From Opitutaceae bacterium (GTDB lineage: Bacteria > Verrucomicrobiota > Verrucomicrobiia > Opitutales > Opitutaceae), in contig JAEUGX010000034.1 of NCBI GenBank assembly GCA_016795545.1, positions 17,092 through 81,091 of the forward strand: a stretch of 64,000 bases of DNA. The letters are read 5' to 3'. Positions 48,488 through 58,843 of this stretch are shown here, one piece after another (the stretch's first letter is position 1; every line of letters starts with the position of its first letter). The translations under genes and the position numbers were made by a program. The notes beneath the pieces are model-generated. The model was given only the letters and a program-made list of their open reading frames with translations, did not search any database and was not told where the DNA came from.

Positions 48488-50947
48488 CTAGTCGGCCTCC
48501 GCGGTCCACAACGAGCAGCCCAGCGCCGCGATGAAGCAATCGGGGGTGACCGCGTAGCCTGGCGGCCGCTCGTGCGGCGTGTAGAAGGCTTCCTGGTCGG
48601 CGACCAGCTGCCAGCCGAGCGCGGCGAACGCGCCGATCTCCACGCGCACGTTCTCCAGCGTGGGATTCACCGCGAACAGCAGCCGCTGCCGGCCCTGGCT
48701 GCCGTCGGCGTTGTAGACCAGGATGAGCGACGCCAGCGCCGGGCCGTGGAACGCGCGGAAGAAGCCCTCGGAGGGGCGCGACCACTGGCGCAGGAGCTGC
48801 CCGCGCGGCGAACGCCGGAACGCGATCCAGTCGGCGAAATACCGGTGCGTCCCGGGGTAGCGCGCGATGCGGTGGTAGTCGAGCGCGTTGAGGTCGCCGC
48901 GCTGGTAGGTGTTGTTCACGCCGTGCTTCGACCGCAGGAAATCCTGCCCGGCCGCGACCAGCGGGATGCCGACCGAGGCGAACAGGATCGCCGCCATCAG
49001 GTGCGTCCGCTGGCGGTCGTTGTGCGTCGGCCGGAAGCCGTTGTACTCCGGGTTCTCCGTGATCTGGTCGATCCACGTCCGGTCGTCGTGCGACTCGGTG
49101 TAGTTGACCGTCTGCGCCGGGAAGAAGGCGAAGTGCCAGGGCGACCCCTTCATAAAGTATTCCAGCCGGTCCGCCGCACCGAAGCCGCGCACGTACTCGC
49201 GCACGAAGTTCCGGTAGCCGTCGTTCCACGAGGCGAACCCGGTCGGCCGCAGGGCGGCGGCGATGTGGCCGCGGAAGCTCCACGGCTCGGCGATCAGGAT
49301 CACGTCCGGCTTCACCCGCTTCACCGCCGCCTCGATCTCCCGCAGCACCTCCACGCCGATCAGCTCGGCGAGATCGAAGCGGAAGCCGTCGACGCCGTAG
49401 ACCTGGATGAGGTGGATCAGGCTGTCGCAGATCAGCCGCCGCGCCATCGCCGAGCGGCAGCGCAGGTCGTTGCCGCACCCGCTCCAGTTCGCCAGCTCGC
49501 CGGTGTGGTCCAGCTCGAAGTAGTACTGCTTGTCGATGAAGAGCAGGTGCGCCGGCTCGCCGACGTGGTTGTAGACGACGTCGACCACCACCGCGATGCC
49601 CTGCGCGTGGAACGCCGCCACCAGCTCCTGCAGCTCCTTGACCTGGGTCGCGCGCGCGGGGTCGGCGGCGTAGGCGCTGGCCGGGGCGAAGAAGTTCACC
49701 GCCATGTAGCCCCAATGGTATTCCTCGCGGGTCCGGTTGTCGAACTCGTGCAGCGGCTGGAGCTCGACGGCGTTCACGCCCAGCTTCCGCAGGTGGAAGT
49801 CGGGGCTGCGGACCCACTGCGTCAGGCCCGCGTAGCCCTGGCGCTCGGCGGGCGAGAGCGGCAGCGGCGCGTGGGCGGCCAGGTCGCGCACGTGCGCCTC
49901 GGCGATGACCAGGTCCTGCCAGGCCGGCGTCGCGAAGGAGCGGTCGCCCCGCCCCACCCACGCCGGGTCGAGCACGATGCCGGGGCCCTCCCGGCCCACC
50001 GCCGCCTGCGCGTAGGGGTCGAGCACCTTCTGCCCGGGCTGGAAGTTGCCGAACACCCCGGGCGGGCCGCTGACCGAGTACCAGTAGAACCACCCGTGGA
50101 GGTTGCGGTCCAGGTGCGCCTCCCACACGCCGCGCCAGCCGCCCTCCTCCTCGCGCCGGTCGAGCTCGTAGCCGAACGCCTGCTCCTGCCCCGCCAGCGT
50201 CTCGCAGAGGAACAGGCGCACGTGTTTGGCCCGCGGGGCGAAGATCCGGAACGTGGTCTCGCCCCGCTCGATCCGCGCGCCCAGCGGCAGGTCGCTGCCC
50301 ATCTCGTGGAAAAACCGCCCGAGCCGCAGCCGCACCTTCGGCGCCTGCTGGCCGTCCCGCAGGTGGACGACCGAGTAGGTCTGGTTGAGCACCAGCGGCC
50401 GGGTCGTCGTGAACTGGAAGAGGTTGCGGCCCGTCCGGTGCCGGTAGATGGCCCGGTTGAAATGCCCCTGCCCGTCCGGCACCAGGTTGGTCGCGTCGCG
50501 CGGCAGGTCGAGCCAGCGGTTGTCGCCGGTGACGAACTTGAACTGCCGCGGCGGGTCCGCCAGCAGCGGCGCCGCCGGCCGCGGGAGCCGCCAGACCCGC
50601 CGGCCGTTCAGCTCGGCGGCCTCCAGCCGCCACTCCGGCCGGCCCACCGCCTCCTGCCAGCCGTTGAAGTCGCCCGCCACGAACACCGGCATCGCGTCGA
50701 AGTCGACCCAGGTGTGCTCCTCCGGATCGAGCACGAACACCAACCGGCCGGCATCGTCGACGTAATAGGAAGCCTCGTCCGCATACCGCGAGGGGGCGGC
50801 CGGGCTCAGGTCCTCGAAGGCGAACGCCTTGTCGCCGGGCGCCAGCAGCGGCAGCGACTCACCCGTCCAGTCGGCGTCGAGCTCGATCACGCCGGTAGAG
50901 GCGGTCGACAGCCAGGCGCGGATGATGCGGTGTGGCCATGCTTCCAT
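48488..50947 (-). CDS. GH13 glycosidase of pullulanase/debranching type
   Basis: The 819-residue protein has an N-terminal beta-rich part (VFVAGDFNGWQEAVGRPEW, a CBM48-like starch-binding signature) and a second such domain near 240 (FRIFAPRAKHVRLFL). The GH13 barrel carries the four conserved regions: DVVYNH near 457, GFRFDLAEL near 525 (nucleophile Asp), IAEPW near 552 (acid/base Glu) and YTESHDD near 620. The architecture fits pullulanase or other alpha-1,6-acting enzymes, but specificity is not certain. No signal peptide is visible, suggesting cytoplasmic glycogen or maltodextrin breakdown. Its start is six bases from the stop of the phosphatase-type gene. Confidence 0.88.
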   Translation of the reverse strand: MEAWPHRIIRAWLSTASTGVIELDADWTGESLPLLAPGDKAFAFEDLSPAAPSRYADEASYYVDDAGRLVFVLDPEEHTWVDFDAMPVFVAGDFNGWQEAVGRPEWRLEAAELNGRRVWRLPRPAAPLLADPPRQFKFVTGDNRWLDLPRDATNLVPDGQGHFNRAIYRHRTGRNLFQFTTTRPLVLNQTYSVVHLRDGQQAPKVRLRLGRFFHEMGSDLPLGARIERGETTFRIFAPRAKHVRLFLCETLAGQEQAFGYELDRREEEGGWRGVWEAHLDRNLHGWFYWYSVSGPPGVFGNFQPGQKVLDPYAQAAVGREGPGIVLDPAWVGRGDRSFATPAWQDLVIAEAHVRDLAAHAPLPLSPAERQGYAGLTQWVRSPDFHLRKLGVNAVELQPLHEFDNRTREEYHWGYMAVNFFAPASAYAADPARATQVKELQELVAAFHAQGIAVVVDVVYNHVGEPAHLLFIDKQYYFELDHTGELANWSGCGNDLRCRSAMARRLICDSLIHLIQVYGVDGFRFDLAELIGVEVLREIEAAVKRVKPDVILIAEPWSFRGHIAAALRPTGFASWNDGYRNFVREYVRGFGAADRLEYFMKGSPWHFAFFPAQTVNYTESHDDRTWIDQITENPEYNGFRPTHNDRQRTHLMAAILFASVGIPLVAAGQDFLRSKHGVNNTYQRGDLNALDYHRIARYPGTHRYFADWIAFRRSPRGQLLRQWSRPSEGFFRAFHGPALASLILVYNADGSQGRQRLLFAVNPTLENVRVEIGAFAALGWQLVADQEAFYTPHERPPGYAVTPDCFIAALGCSLWTAEAD

Positions 50948-50953
50948 GCCCCG

Positions 50954-51880
50954 CTAGGGTGCCGGAGCGGGGCCGAAGGCGGCAAGCACGGGTTTCCCGT
51001 CGAAATACGGCAGCAGCGACAGCCCGAGCACGTGGCACACCGTGGCGCACGTGTCCTCGGTCCGGATCTGCAGCTCCTCCTGCTGGGTCAGGTCGTACCC
51101 CGGCCGCACGCCGGGCCCGTGCGCGATCCACGGGATGAAGCGGCTGCGCGGGTCGTACGCGTCGTGGGTCCGGCCCTGCCCGCCGTGGTCGGACGTGACG
51201 AGCACCAGCGTGGCATCCGCCAGCCCCGCCGCGCGCAGCGCCGCCAGCAGCTCGCCCACGTGCGCGTCGGCCCGGGCGATCCGCCCCAGCTGCTCCGCCG
51301 AGCCCCAGCCGAAATCGTGGCCGCTCAGGTCCACCGCCGGGAAATGCACGAACAGCAGGTCCGGCCGGAGCTCGCGGATCACCCGCGCCGCCTCCGCCGC
51401 CACGTGGGCGTCGTCCTTCTCGTCCTGCGCGGGCATCCGGACCGCGTCCAGCGTCCCCGGCCGGGCCAGCGGCTCGAACTTGGACTTGCCCGCGACCAGC
51501 GCCGTCCGGTACCCGGCGCGCCGGGCCATCTCGAAGACCGTGGGGTAGGCGGGATAGACCGGCTCCTTCAGCGGCAGGTCGACGTTCCACTCGATCTTGT
51601 GCTTCCGCGGGTTCACGCCGGTCAGCATGCTGACGTGCGACGGCAGCGTGATCGCGTAAGCCGTGGTCTGCGCCCAGAACGAATAGCTCCCCTCCCGGAT
51701 CAGGCGGTGCAGCACCGGCGTGTCCGCCAGCAGCAGCCGGTCCGGCCGCAGGCCGTCGATGCTGATGATCAGGACGCGCTCGATCGCCGGCACCGGCCGC
51801 TCCGGCTTGGCGGCCGCGACGCCCCCGCCGAACGGCAACGCCGCCGCCATCAGGATCCTGCCCAGTTTCGTCATGCGCAT
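50954..51880 (-). CDS. Alkaline-phosphatase-superfamily protein (type I phosphodiesterase/nucleotide pyrophosphatase-like)
   Basis: The first ATG, at 51880, gives a signal peptide (MRMTKLGRILMAAALPFGGGVAAA) and 308 residues. Metal sites and nucleophile are visible: LIISIDGLRPDRL (metal Asp), TAYAITLPSHVSMLTG (Thr nucleophile), FVHFPAVDLSGHDFGW and VTSDHGGQG. The family hydrolyses phosphodiesters, pyrophosphates or phosphate monoesters; the substrate is unknown. It is upstream of the GH13 gene by six bases, so the two are probably co-transcribed, although this protein is exported and the glycosidase seems not to be. Confidence 0.85.
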   Translation of the reverse strand: MRMTKLGRILMAAALPFGGGVAAAKPERPVPAIERVLIISIDGLRPDRLLLADTPVLHRLIREGSYSFWAQTTAYAITLPSHVSMLTGVNPRKHKIEWNVDLPLKEPVYPAYPTVFEMARRAGYRTALVAGKSKFEPLARPGTLDAVRMPAQDEKDDAHVAAEAARVIRELRPDLLFVHFPAVDLSGHDFGWGSAEQLGRIARADAHVGELLAALRAAGLADATLVLVTSDHGGQGRTHDAYDPRSRFIPWIAHGPGVRPGYDLTQQEELQIRTEDTCATVCHVLGLSLLPYFDGKPVLAAFGPAPAP

Positions 51881-52021
51881 CAGGGCCGCGACCGTACGTC
51901 CGCTTCCGGCCCTGTAAAGGGGCCCGCGGTGACGAATGCGTGAACAAACCGCCGGCCGCCGGGCCGGAGCGCGCCGCACCCCGGGCTTGCAAATTCGGCC
52001 CGCCGGCAGCTGCTTGTGCCG

Positions 52022-53101
52022 ATGGAACGGATCCTCGTCGCCATGTCCGGCGGCGTCGACAGCAGTGTCGCCGCCCTCCTCCTCCAGCAGCAGGGCTGCG
52101 CGGTGGTCGGAGCCTACATGAAGAACTGGATCAACGAGGACCACGTCCTCGGCCATTGCCCGTGGCGGCAGGACATCGACGACGCCCGCGCCGTCGCCGA
52201 CCGGCTGGGCATCGAGTTCCGGGTCGTCAACCTCATGCAGGACTACCGCCGCCTGGTCGTGGACTACCTGCTCGACGGCTACCAGCGCGGCCTGACGCCC
52301 AATCCGGACGTGATGTGCAACCGCGAGATGAAGTTCGGCGTCTTCGCCCGCTACGCCCGGGCCGAGGGTTTCGCGGCCGTCGCCACCGGCCACTACGCGC
52401 GCCGCCGTCCGGCCGCCGACGATCCGGACGCGTTCACGCTGCTCGAGGGCGCCGACCGGAACAAGGACCAGTCGTACTTCCTCGCCCTGCTCAGCCAGGA
52501 ACAGGTGCGCGGCGCCCGCTTTCCCATCGGTCACCTCGCCAAGCCGGAGCTCCGCGCCCTCGCCGCCGCCGCCGGCCTGCCCACCGCGCAGAAGAAGGAC
52601 AGCCAGGGCATCTGCTTCATCGGCGAAGTCAGGATGACCGACTTCCTGCGGGCCTACGTGCCCGAGCATCCGGGCCCGATCGTGCGCGCCACCGACGGGA
52701 AGGTCCTCGGCGAGCACCGGGGCCTCCACTACTACACCATCGGCCAGCGGCGCGGCATCCGCATCCCCTCCAACACCGACGCCAAGGCCTACGTCGTCAC
52801 CGGCAAGCGCGCGGACGACCACGCGCTGCTCGTGGCCTTCGACGGCCCCGACGCCCCGGGGCTCTGGCGCGACGAGTGCCGGGTCCACAGCCTCAGCTTC
52901 ATCGGCCGGCCCCTCACCGCGCCCGCGCGCATCGAGGGCCGGGTCCGCTACCGCGACCCGCGCGTCTACCTCCGACTCGAGCCGGGCCCCGACGGCACCG
53001 CGCGCGTCCGGTTCGACCGGCCGCAGCGGGCGCTGGCCGCCGGGCAGATCCTCGCCCTCTACGACGGCGAGCGGCTCCTCGGCGGCGCCGTGTTCGCCTG
53101 A
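52022..53101 (+). CDS. mnmA: tRNA-specific 2-thiouridylase
   Basis: MnmA thiolates U34 of tRNA-Lys, -Glu and -Gln. The 359-residue protein starts [18 protein letters not shown] with the PP-loop ATP motif, and has the two catalytic cysteines: one in [15 protein letters not shown] and the second in [13 protein letters not shown]. The C-terminal beta-barrel is present. An in-frame GTG six bases upstream is possible, but the ATG at 52022 gives the family N-terminus. It converges with the TPR gene. Confidence 0.96.
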   Translation: MERILVAMSGGVDSSVAALLLQQQGCAVVGAYMKNWINEDHVLGHCPWRQDIDDARAVADRLGIEFRVVNLMQDYRRLVVDYLLDGYQRGLTPNPDVMCNREMKFGVFARYARAEGFAAVATGHYARRRPAADDPDAFTLLEGADRNKDQSYFLALLSQEQVRGARFPIGHLAKPELRALAAAAGLPTAQKKDSQGICFIGEVRMTDFLRAYVPEHPGPIVRATDGKVLGEHRGLHYYTIGQRRGIRIPSNTDAKAYVVTGKRADDHALLVAFDGPDAPGLWRDECRVHSLSFIGRPLTAPARIEGRVRYRDPRVYLRLEPGPDGTARVRFDRPQRALAAGQILALYDGERLLGGAVFA

Positions 53102-53123
53102 CCGCACCCCGCTGCCGGCCGGG

Positions 53124-56100
53124 TCAGCCCTCCTCGGCCCGCGCGTTGAGGGCGCCGAGGTACGCTTGCAGGCCCTGGACGAAGGGGTGCTCGAGCAGGA
53201 TCGCCGCGGCGTCCTTCGGCCGGGGATCGTACTTCCACGGGAGTTCGGCCGCCGGAATCGCCTCGAGCCACGCGGCGGAGGCGGTCAGCGGCCAGAGCTC
53301 CTCGGTCGGGGGCAGGTCCGCCAGGGTCCGCTCCGCGGCCCGCAGCGCCGACCACAGGCGCGGGATGTCGCCCACGCGCTCGAGGTCGGGCGACGCGTGC
53401 CGCCGGCCCGGGTCCAGCTCGAGCAGCTTGAGCTGCAGGTCGTCGCGCTCCTGCGCCGAGAACGTCACCTGTCGGTCGAGCCCGGCCAGCCGCTTCCACG
53501 CATTCAGGTACAGCGGATCCAGCTTGACCGCCGCGCGGTAGTATTCCGCCGCCTCCGGCAGCCGCTCCTGCTCCTGACGCAGGTAGCCCATGAGGTAGTG
53601 CAGCTGCGGCCGCTCGGGACGGGCCTGCAGCATCTGCGCGAAGACCCGCTCGGCCACGCCCTGGGATTTCTCCCCGGCAAACACATGCTCGCAGCCGAAA
53701 CAATGGCTCTCCACCCGCCCGAAGCTGTCCGGCATGAGCTCGAAGGCCCGGCGGTAATGCTCGGCGGCCTCGTCCATCCTGCCTTCGTGCGCCAGGCGCA
53801 CGGCCAGGCGGGATTGGATGCAGTAGGCGTCCTGGAAGAAACCCAGCGACTCCCGGTACATCGCGATCGCCTGGTCGTAGGCGCCGAGGTCGTACCACCG
53901 GTCCGCGTCCTCCGAGAGCCGGATCGCCTTCACCACGCCCTCGAAGAACCGGGCCTTCTCCGCGTCGCCCTTGGCCGCCATGGCCTGCGCCATGAAGGCG
54001 TAGACGCGCATGCGGTCGCCGCGGCCCTGCTCGCCGTCCGAAGGATCCACCGCGATCGCCTGCTGCAGCGTCGCGACCGCCGCGTCCACCTCCCCGGCAT
54101 CGAGCTGCAGGCGCGCCAGCCAGATCAGCGGGCGCTCCTCGTAGCGGTCGGCGGCGGCCAGCCGGGCCAGCAGCGGCCGCGCCTTCTGTCCGGTCATCTC
54201 CAGGTACGCGGCGTACACCGCGTCGGCGCCGGGCGCCGCCACCAGCTGGGCCTCGAGCAGGCGGCGCGCCCGGGCTTCGTCGCCCGCCTGGCGCGCCACC
54301 TGCGCCAGGTAGAAGCCCACCGGACGCCGGTTCGAGCCCACCGTTTCCCGCAGGAGGTCGGCCGCGTCGCGCACGTCCCACAACGGGCTCCCGAGAATCA
54401 GCTCGCGCGCGTCAGCCCACCGCTCGAGCTCGACCAGCACCCGCAGCTGTTCCGCCAGCAGCCGCTCCAGCGCATAGCCCGCGATGTCGTCCCGTTCCCC
54501 CGCCTCGCCTTCGGCCTGGCGCGCGGCCTGGCGCCGCGCCGTCACGTCCGCCAAGGTCTGCCGGCCGATCCGTTCCGCGTCCGCCCGGCGCCCGGCCTGG
54601 TTGAGCGTGCTCACGAGGCTGGCGCGATGGTCCACGGCGCCGGAGGGCGCCTCGGCCCAGGCCGCGGCGATCAGGGCTTCCGCGGTGGCCAGGGCCTCGT
54701 CGGCCCCCGGCCGGTCGCCGCGCAGGTCCGCCAGCGCGAGCAGGCGGATGGCTTGCTCGATCTGCAGCGCCTTCTCCTCCTTGGTCGCCGCCGTCTCGCG
54801 CACCAGGCGGCGCAGGCGGGCGACCGCCTCGGCCAGCTCGCCGGCCGCCAGCTCGGCGTCCGCCTGCATGCGCTGCACCCGCAGCCGGTCCAGGCCCTCG
54901 AAGCGGCCGGCCTCCGCCATCGCCTTGACCAGGGCCTTCAGCTCCGCCTGGCGTCCCAGCTGGGCGGAAAGCCGGTTGAAGCGGTCCCACTCGTTCGCCG
55001 CCGGCACCTGCTGCAGCCAGCCGCGAAGGAACTCCCAGAGCGCCTCGGCCCGCCCGCCCTGCTCCAGCGCGTTCAGCCCCTCGTACGGCAGGCTCAGCTT
55101 CGTCCCGGCGCCCGGCCGCGTCGCGAACGCGACCGCGTCGGCCACGCGCTCCTGCTGGATCAGCCCCGCAAGGTAGTAACCGCACGCCGCCTCGAATTCG
55201 TAATCGTCCGCCCCTCGGTCGGGAAACCGGGCGAGCAGCGCCTCGAACAGCGCGGTGCTGCGCACGTCGTGGGTCAGCCCCCAGGAGGGAAACTTGACCT
55301 GTCCGGCCAGCTCCAGCGCGAGCGCCCGCGCCAGCCGGGCGGTGGCTTCGCCCGTGTCCCGGTTGACGCCCAGCCTCACCGGCAGCGCCAGCGCCCGCCG
55401 GAGCAGCGCGGCGGCCGGCGCCTCCCCGGCGTGCGCGACCAAGTCCGGCAGCGACAGCTCCGGCACGTGGTTGCCATCCGCCTGCTCCGACCGCTGCGCG
55501 GCGAGGTACCGCCCGACCAGGGGCCGCTCGAAATAGGGCGCCAGGGCCTCCTCGTCGGCCGCGTTCGCCGCCATGAAATCCTTCTGCAGGGCCTCGATCT
55601 TCGCGCGGGCCGCCGCCTCGTCCTTGGTTTTCTCGTACTCGGTGTAGGCCGCGAAGAACTGCCGCTGCAGCTCCGCGCCCGCCGCCATCAGCCGCCGCAG
55701 CCGGGCCAGGTTCTCCGGCCCGCCCAGCTCCCGGATCACCGCGGCCTCGTCCACCGGCTCCAGCGCCTGCAGCTGTTCCTCGAACTGCCGGACCCGCTGG
55801 GCCAAGGGCGGCGCGTCCGCCGTGCGGCCGCCCAGGCTCTCGCGCAGCTGCGCGAACGCGAACTCCGCCCGCGGGTCGTTGCCCGCGGCGGCCGCCGCCG
55901 CCGCCAGGCCGGCCTCCACCGCGGCGCGATCGCCGGTGAGGTAAGCGAGCAGCCAGGCGCCGGTCTGCGCCTGCCGCCGCTCCCGCCCTTCCGGCAGCCC
56001 GGCCGCGGCCTGCTCGAGGGCGGCCCGCAGCTCCGGCCACTGCGCCGGCTCGGGCAGGGCGCGCAGCACGTCGCCCAGCCAACGCTGCGGCTTGCCCGCC

Positions 56101-56258
56101 CGCCGCGCGTAGACGCGATCGGGCTCCAGGTTCTCCTGCGCCGCGAACCGGCGGTATTCCTCCACCCAGCCCGCCACGGCCTCGCCGGCCGCCGCCGGCA
56201 CGAGCGCCCCCCCGAGCAGCATGACGATTCCGGCCCATCCCCACCGCGGTATTTTCAT
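53124..56258 (-). CDS. Large exported TPR-repeat protein
   Basis: The 1044-residue protein starts with a signal peptide (MKIPRWGWAGIVMLLGGALVPAAAGEA). The rest is helical and very rich in Ala, Glu, Arg and Leu. TPR-like units become clear in the C-terminal half, for example VDAAVATLQQAIAVDPSDGE, YDQAIAMYRESLGFF, MDEAAEHYRRAFELMPDS and LPEAAEYYRAAVKLDPLY, with a conserved CFGCEH cysteine pair near residue 853. TPR arrays bind other proteins, so it may be a periplasmic scaffold, but no partner is seen. It diverges from the FUSC gene across 137 bases. Confidence 0.75.
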   Translation of the reverse strand: MKIPRWGWAGIVMLLGGALVPAAAGEAVAGWVEEYRRFAAQENLEPDRVYARRAGKPQRWLGDVLRALPEPAQWPELRAALEQAAAGLPEGRERRQAQTGAWLLAYLTGDRAAVEAGLAAAAAAAGNDPRAEFAFAQLRESLGGRTADAPPLAQRVRQFEEQLQALEPVDEAAVIRELGGPENLARLRRLMAAGAELQRQFFAAYTEYEKTKDEAAARAKIEALQKDFMAANAADEEALAPYFERPLVGRYLAAQRSEQADGNHVPELSLPDLVAHAGEAPAAALLRRALALPVRLGVNRDTGEATARLARALALELAGQVKFPSWGLTHDVRSTALFEALLARFPDRGADDYEFEAACGYYLAGLIQQERVADAVAFATRPGAGTKLSLPYEGLNALEQGGRAEALWEFLRGWLQQVPAANEWDRFNRLSAQLGRQAELKALVKAMAEAGRFEGLDRLRVQRMQADAELAAGELAEAVARLRRLVRETAATKEEKALQIEQAIRLLALADLRGDRPGADEALATAEALIAAAWAEAPSGAVDHRASLVSTLNQAGRRADAERIGRQTLADVTARRQAARQAEGEAGERDDIAGYALERLLAEQLRVLVELERWADARELILGSPLWDVRDAADLLRETVGSNRRPVGFYLAQVARQAGDEARARRLLEAQLVAAPGADAVYAAYLEMTGQKARPLLARLAAADRYEERPLIWLARLQLDAGEVDAAVATLQQAIAVDPSDGEQGRGDRMRVYAFMAQAMAAKGDAEKARFFEGVVKAIRLSEDADRWYDLGAYDQAIAMYRESLGFFQDAYCIQSRLAVRLAHEGRMDEAAEHYRRAFELMPDSFGRVESHCFGCEHVFAGEKSQGVAERVFAQMLQARPERPQLHYLMGYLRQEQERLPEAAEYYRAAVKLDPLYLNAWKRLAGLDRQVTFSAQERDDLQLKLLELDPGRRHASPDLERVGDIPRLWSALRAAERTLADLPPTEELWPLTASAAWLEAIPAAELPWKYDPRPKDAAAILLEHPFVQGLQAYLGALNARAEEG

Positions 56259-56395
56259 GGCCCAACCCTGCTTTTCCGTCCGGCCACTGGCCAGTCTATC
56301 CTCTCGCGGCGGCGCGAAAAATTTGTCAGGTTGCGGTGACAGGCGGCGCGCAAAACGCGTGACGCCGCCGTCCGCGTCGCAAGAATGGCCGCGCC

Positions 56396-58618
56396 ATGAC
56401 CGGACTCATCAGCAGGTGGCGCGACCGGATCGAGCGGGAGCGCCTGCAGCCCGACCTCGCGCGCGCGGCCCGGGCGACGGTGGGTTTCATGGGACCCATG
56501 CTGGCGGCCTACGCCTGGCAGCTGCCGGTCGAGGGCATGTTCGCCGCCATCGCGGCGCAGAACGTGGGCATGGTCGACGTCCGCGGCTCCTACCCGCTGC
56601 GGCTCGGCCTGCTGCTCTTCATGGCCGCCGTGCTCGGCGGCGGCGCGTGGCTGGGCAGCGTCGCGGGCGCCGACCTGCCCCTGGCCCTCGCCGCGACCCT
56701 CGTCCTGATGCTGGCGGGGGGAGTCTGGCGGCATCTCAGCGCGGAGTACGGCCCGTCGCTGGCGACGGCCTCCTTCCTCCTCTTCCTGATCGCCCTCGCC
56801 CACCCCGACGGCGCCGCCCTCGCCCACCGCCACTTCCTCGCCGCCCTGGCCGGCGGCGTCTGGGGGGTGGTCGTCCAGGTGGCGCTGTGGCCGTTCCGCG
56901 CCCAGCACCCGCTGCGCCGCACGGTCGCGGACAGCTGGCTGGCGCTCTCGGACCTGCTCGCGGCCATGTCGCCGGAGGAAAACCCTCCCGCCGGCGGCCG
57001 GCACACGCTGATCGCCGAGCGGCAGGCCCAGCTCCGCACCGCGCTCGACCATGCCACCGGGCTCCTGGCGCCGGCGGCCGGCGCGGGCCGCCGCCCGTAC
57101 CTGCACCAGCTCGAGGAGCTCAACCTCGCGGCCGCCCGGCTGGGCACCCGCTTTCTCGCGTTCAACGTCGCGCTCGAAACCCTGATGGCGCGGCCCGGCT
57201 TCCCCGACCTCGCCCCCAGCTTCGCGCCGCTCGTCACCTCCCTCACGAACACGACCCGGACGATCGCGCTGACGATCGTGTCGCGCCAGCCCTCGCACCT
57301 GGCGGCCGGCGAGGTCCGGCTCCGCCGCCTCGGCAACCTGCTCCAGGCGCTCCAGGACCGCGTCCTGGCGCAGACGGCGCACGCGCCCGACGCCGCCCAG
57401 CTGACCACGATCATGCGGCAGATCGGCGCGCTGCTGCCGGGCATCCAGGCCGCGCTGCACGCCACCACCGAGCGCGCCGACGAGCGCGCCGCCTTTTCCC
57501 TGGAGCTTTTCGACCTGCAGACCTGGACCCTGCGCCCGCTCGCCTCGGCGCTCAACCTGCGCTGGCACGTCGACCCCGCCCTGGCGCGGTTCGTCGCCCG
57601 GGCCACGGTGCTGCAGCTGGCCGGGGTCGCGGCCTTCCAGCTGACGGGGCTCGAGCGCGGCTACTGGCTGCCGCTCACCATCCTGGTCGTGCTCCAGCCC
57701 GACTACGGCTCCACCCGGCAGCGGGCGGGACAGCGCGTCGTGGGCACGCTCGCGGGCAGCGCCCTGGCCAGCGTCCTGCTCTGGCTGCCGCTGCCCACCG
57801 CGGCGCTCTTCACCCTGACCGCGCTGACGATGTTCGGCTTCGCGTTCTGGCTGAAGCGCGCCTACGGCATCGCCGTGTTCTGCATCACGCTCTTCGTGGT
57901 CCTGATCACCGAGGTGTCGGCGCCGGTGACCTTCGGCTTCACCCTCGAGCGGCTGGGGTTCACCGCGGCCGGCGGCCTCCTGGCGCTGCTGGCCGCCCAG
58001 CTCTTCTGGCCCGTGTGGGAGCGCAACGTCTTCCCCGGCCTGCTGGCCCGCGCCCTACGCGCCAACCGCGACTACCTCCGGCTGCTGGGCGCGCGGGTCG
58101 CCGCCGGCGGCAGCTACGACGAGCCCGCCATCGCGGCCAAGCGCGCCGCGGAGGTCGCCAACAGCGCCCTCTTCACCTCGCTGCAGCGCATGGCGGCCGA
58201 CCCCAAGAGCCAGCAGGCGGGCCTCGAGGAGGCCGCGGCGCTCGCCAACGGCAACCAGCGCCTGACCCGCGCCCTGACCGTCGTGGCGCTGCACCTGGCG
58301 CCCGGCCACGCCCTGGACCGTCCCGAACTGGCGCGCTTCCTCGACCTCGCCGGCGCCGCACTCGACCACCTCGCCGACTCCGTCGCGGCGCCGCCGGATC
58401 CCGCGCGCCTGGCGGAGCTGCGCCACGCGCTCGACGCCCTCGCCCTGCCGGCCCCGACGGGCAGCGACCGGACCTCCCTGGAGCACTCGGTCTACGCCCA
58501 GTTCGCACGCTGCGTCACCGAGCTGAGCGCCATGCTGCTCGCCGCCGGGGCCGCGTCCACGGACCACGCCCCGCCCTTCCCCGCGGATGCCGCGAGCGGT
58601 CCCGCAGCCACGCCCTGA
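56396..58618 (+). CDS. FUSC-family membrane protein (YccS/aromatic-acid-exporter-like)
   Basis: The 740-residue protein has an N-terminal block of membrane helices (about 25-160), a long cytoplasmic helical region, a second block of about six membrane helices near 400-560 (YWLPLTILVVLQPDYGSTRQRAGQRVVGTLAGS is the FUSC signature), and a C-terminal cytoplasmic domain. Fusaric-acid-resistance-type transporters export aromatic acids or related compounds; the substrate is unknown here. It is alone on its strand and diverges from the TPR gene. Confidence 0.85.
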   Translation: MTGLISRWRDRIERERLQPDLARAARATVGFMGPMLAAYAWQLPVEGMFAAIAAQNVGMVDVRGSYPLRLGLLLFMAAVLGGGAWLGSVAGADLPLALAATLVLMLAGGVWRHLSAEYGPSLATASFLLFLIALAHPDGAALAHRHFLAALAGGVWGVVVQVALWPFRAQHPLRRTVADSWLALSDLLAAMSPEENPPAGGRHTLIAERQAQLRTALDHATGLLAPAAGAGRRPYLHQLEELNLAAARLGTRFLAFNVALETLMARPGFPDLAPSFAPLVTSLTNTTRTIALTIVSRQPSHLAAGEVRLRRLGNLLQALQDRVLAQTAHAPDAAQLTTIMRQIGALLPGIQAALHATTERADERAAFSLELFDLQTWTLRPLASALNLRWHVDPALARFVARATVLQLAGVAAFQLTGLERGYWLPLTILVVLQPDYGSTRQRAGQRVVGTLAGSALASVLLWLPLPTAALFTLTALTMFGFAFWLKRAYGIAVFCITLFVVLITEVSAPVTFGFTLERLGFTAAGGLLALLAAQLFWPVWERNVFPGLLARALRANRDYLRLLGARVAAGGSYDEPAIAAKRAAEVANSALFTSLQRMAADPKSQQAGLEEAAALANGNQRLTRALTVVALHLAPGHALDRPELARFLDLAGAALDHLADSVAAPPDPARLAELRHALDALALPAPTGSDRTSLEHSVYAQFARCVTELSAMLLAAGAASTDHAPPFPADAASGPAATP

Positions 58619-58843
58619 GCCGGACGCCTGCCGTGGCCGCGATGATCAAGCCGGCCAGCCGGTCCCCGCCCTCCCGGCAGGGCCGCGGAATGGGGAGCGC
58701 AACCGCGTCCCGCCGATTCCTTTTCCGCTTTTCCGGGTTCCACATCCTTTCCCTTCCGCACGGCCGTCCTGGCGGGATTGAGCTCTTCCCCCTCGTCACC
58801 CAACTCTCAACGGCATGATCCCGCATCGGTGTTCCGCCGGCGG
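58619..58843. other. Convergent intergenic region, 225 bp
   Basis: It lies between the ends of the FUSC and LysE genes. No gene is seen. It is pyrimidine-rich from about 58710 to 58810 (TTTTCCGCTTTTCCGG, CCAACTCTCAAC) and recalls the low-complexity part of 12775-12905. Confidence 0.4.

Noticed and set aside
51881..53107. Long N-terminal extension of the phosphatase-superfamily gene to 53107
   Set aside because: It overlaps mnmA on the opposite strand and would bury the signal peptide.
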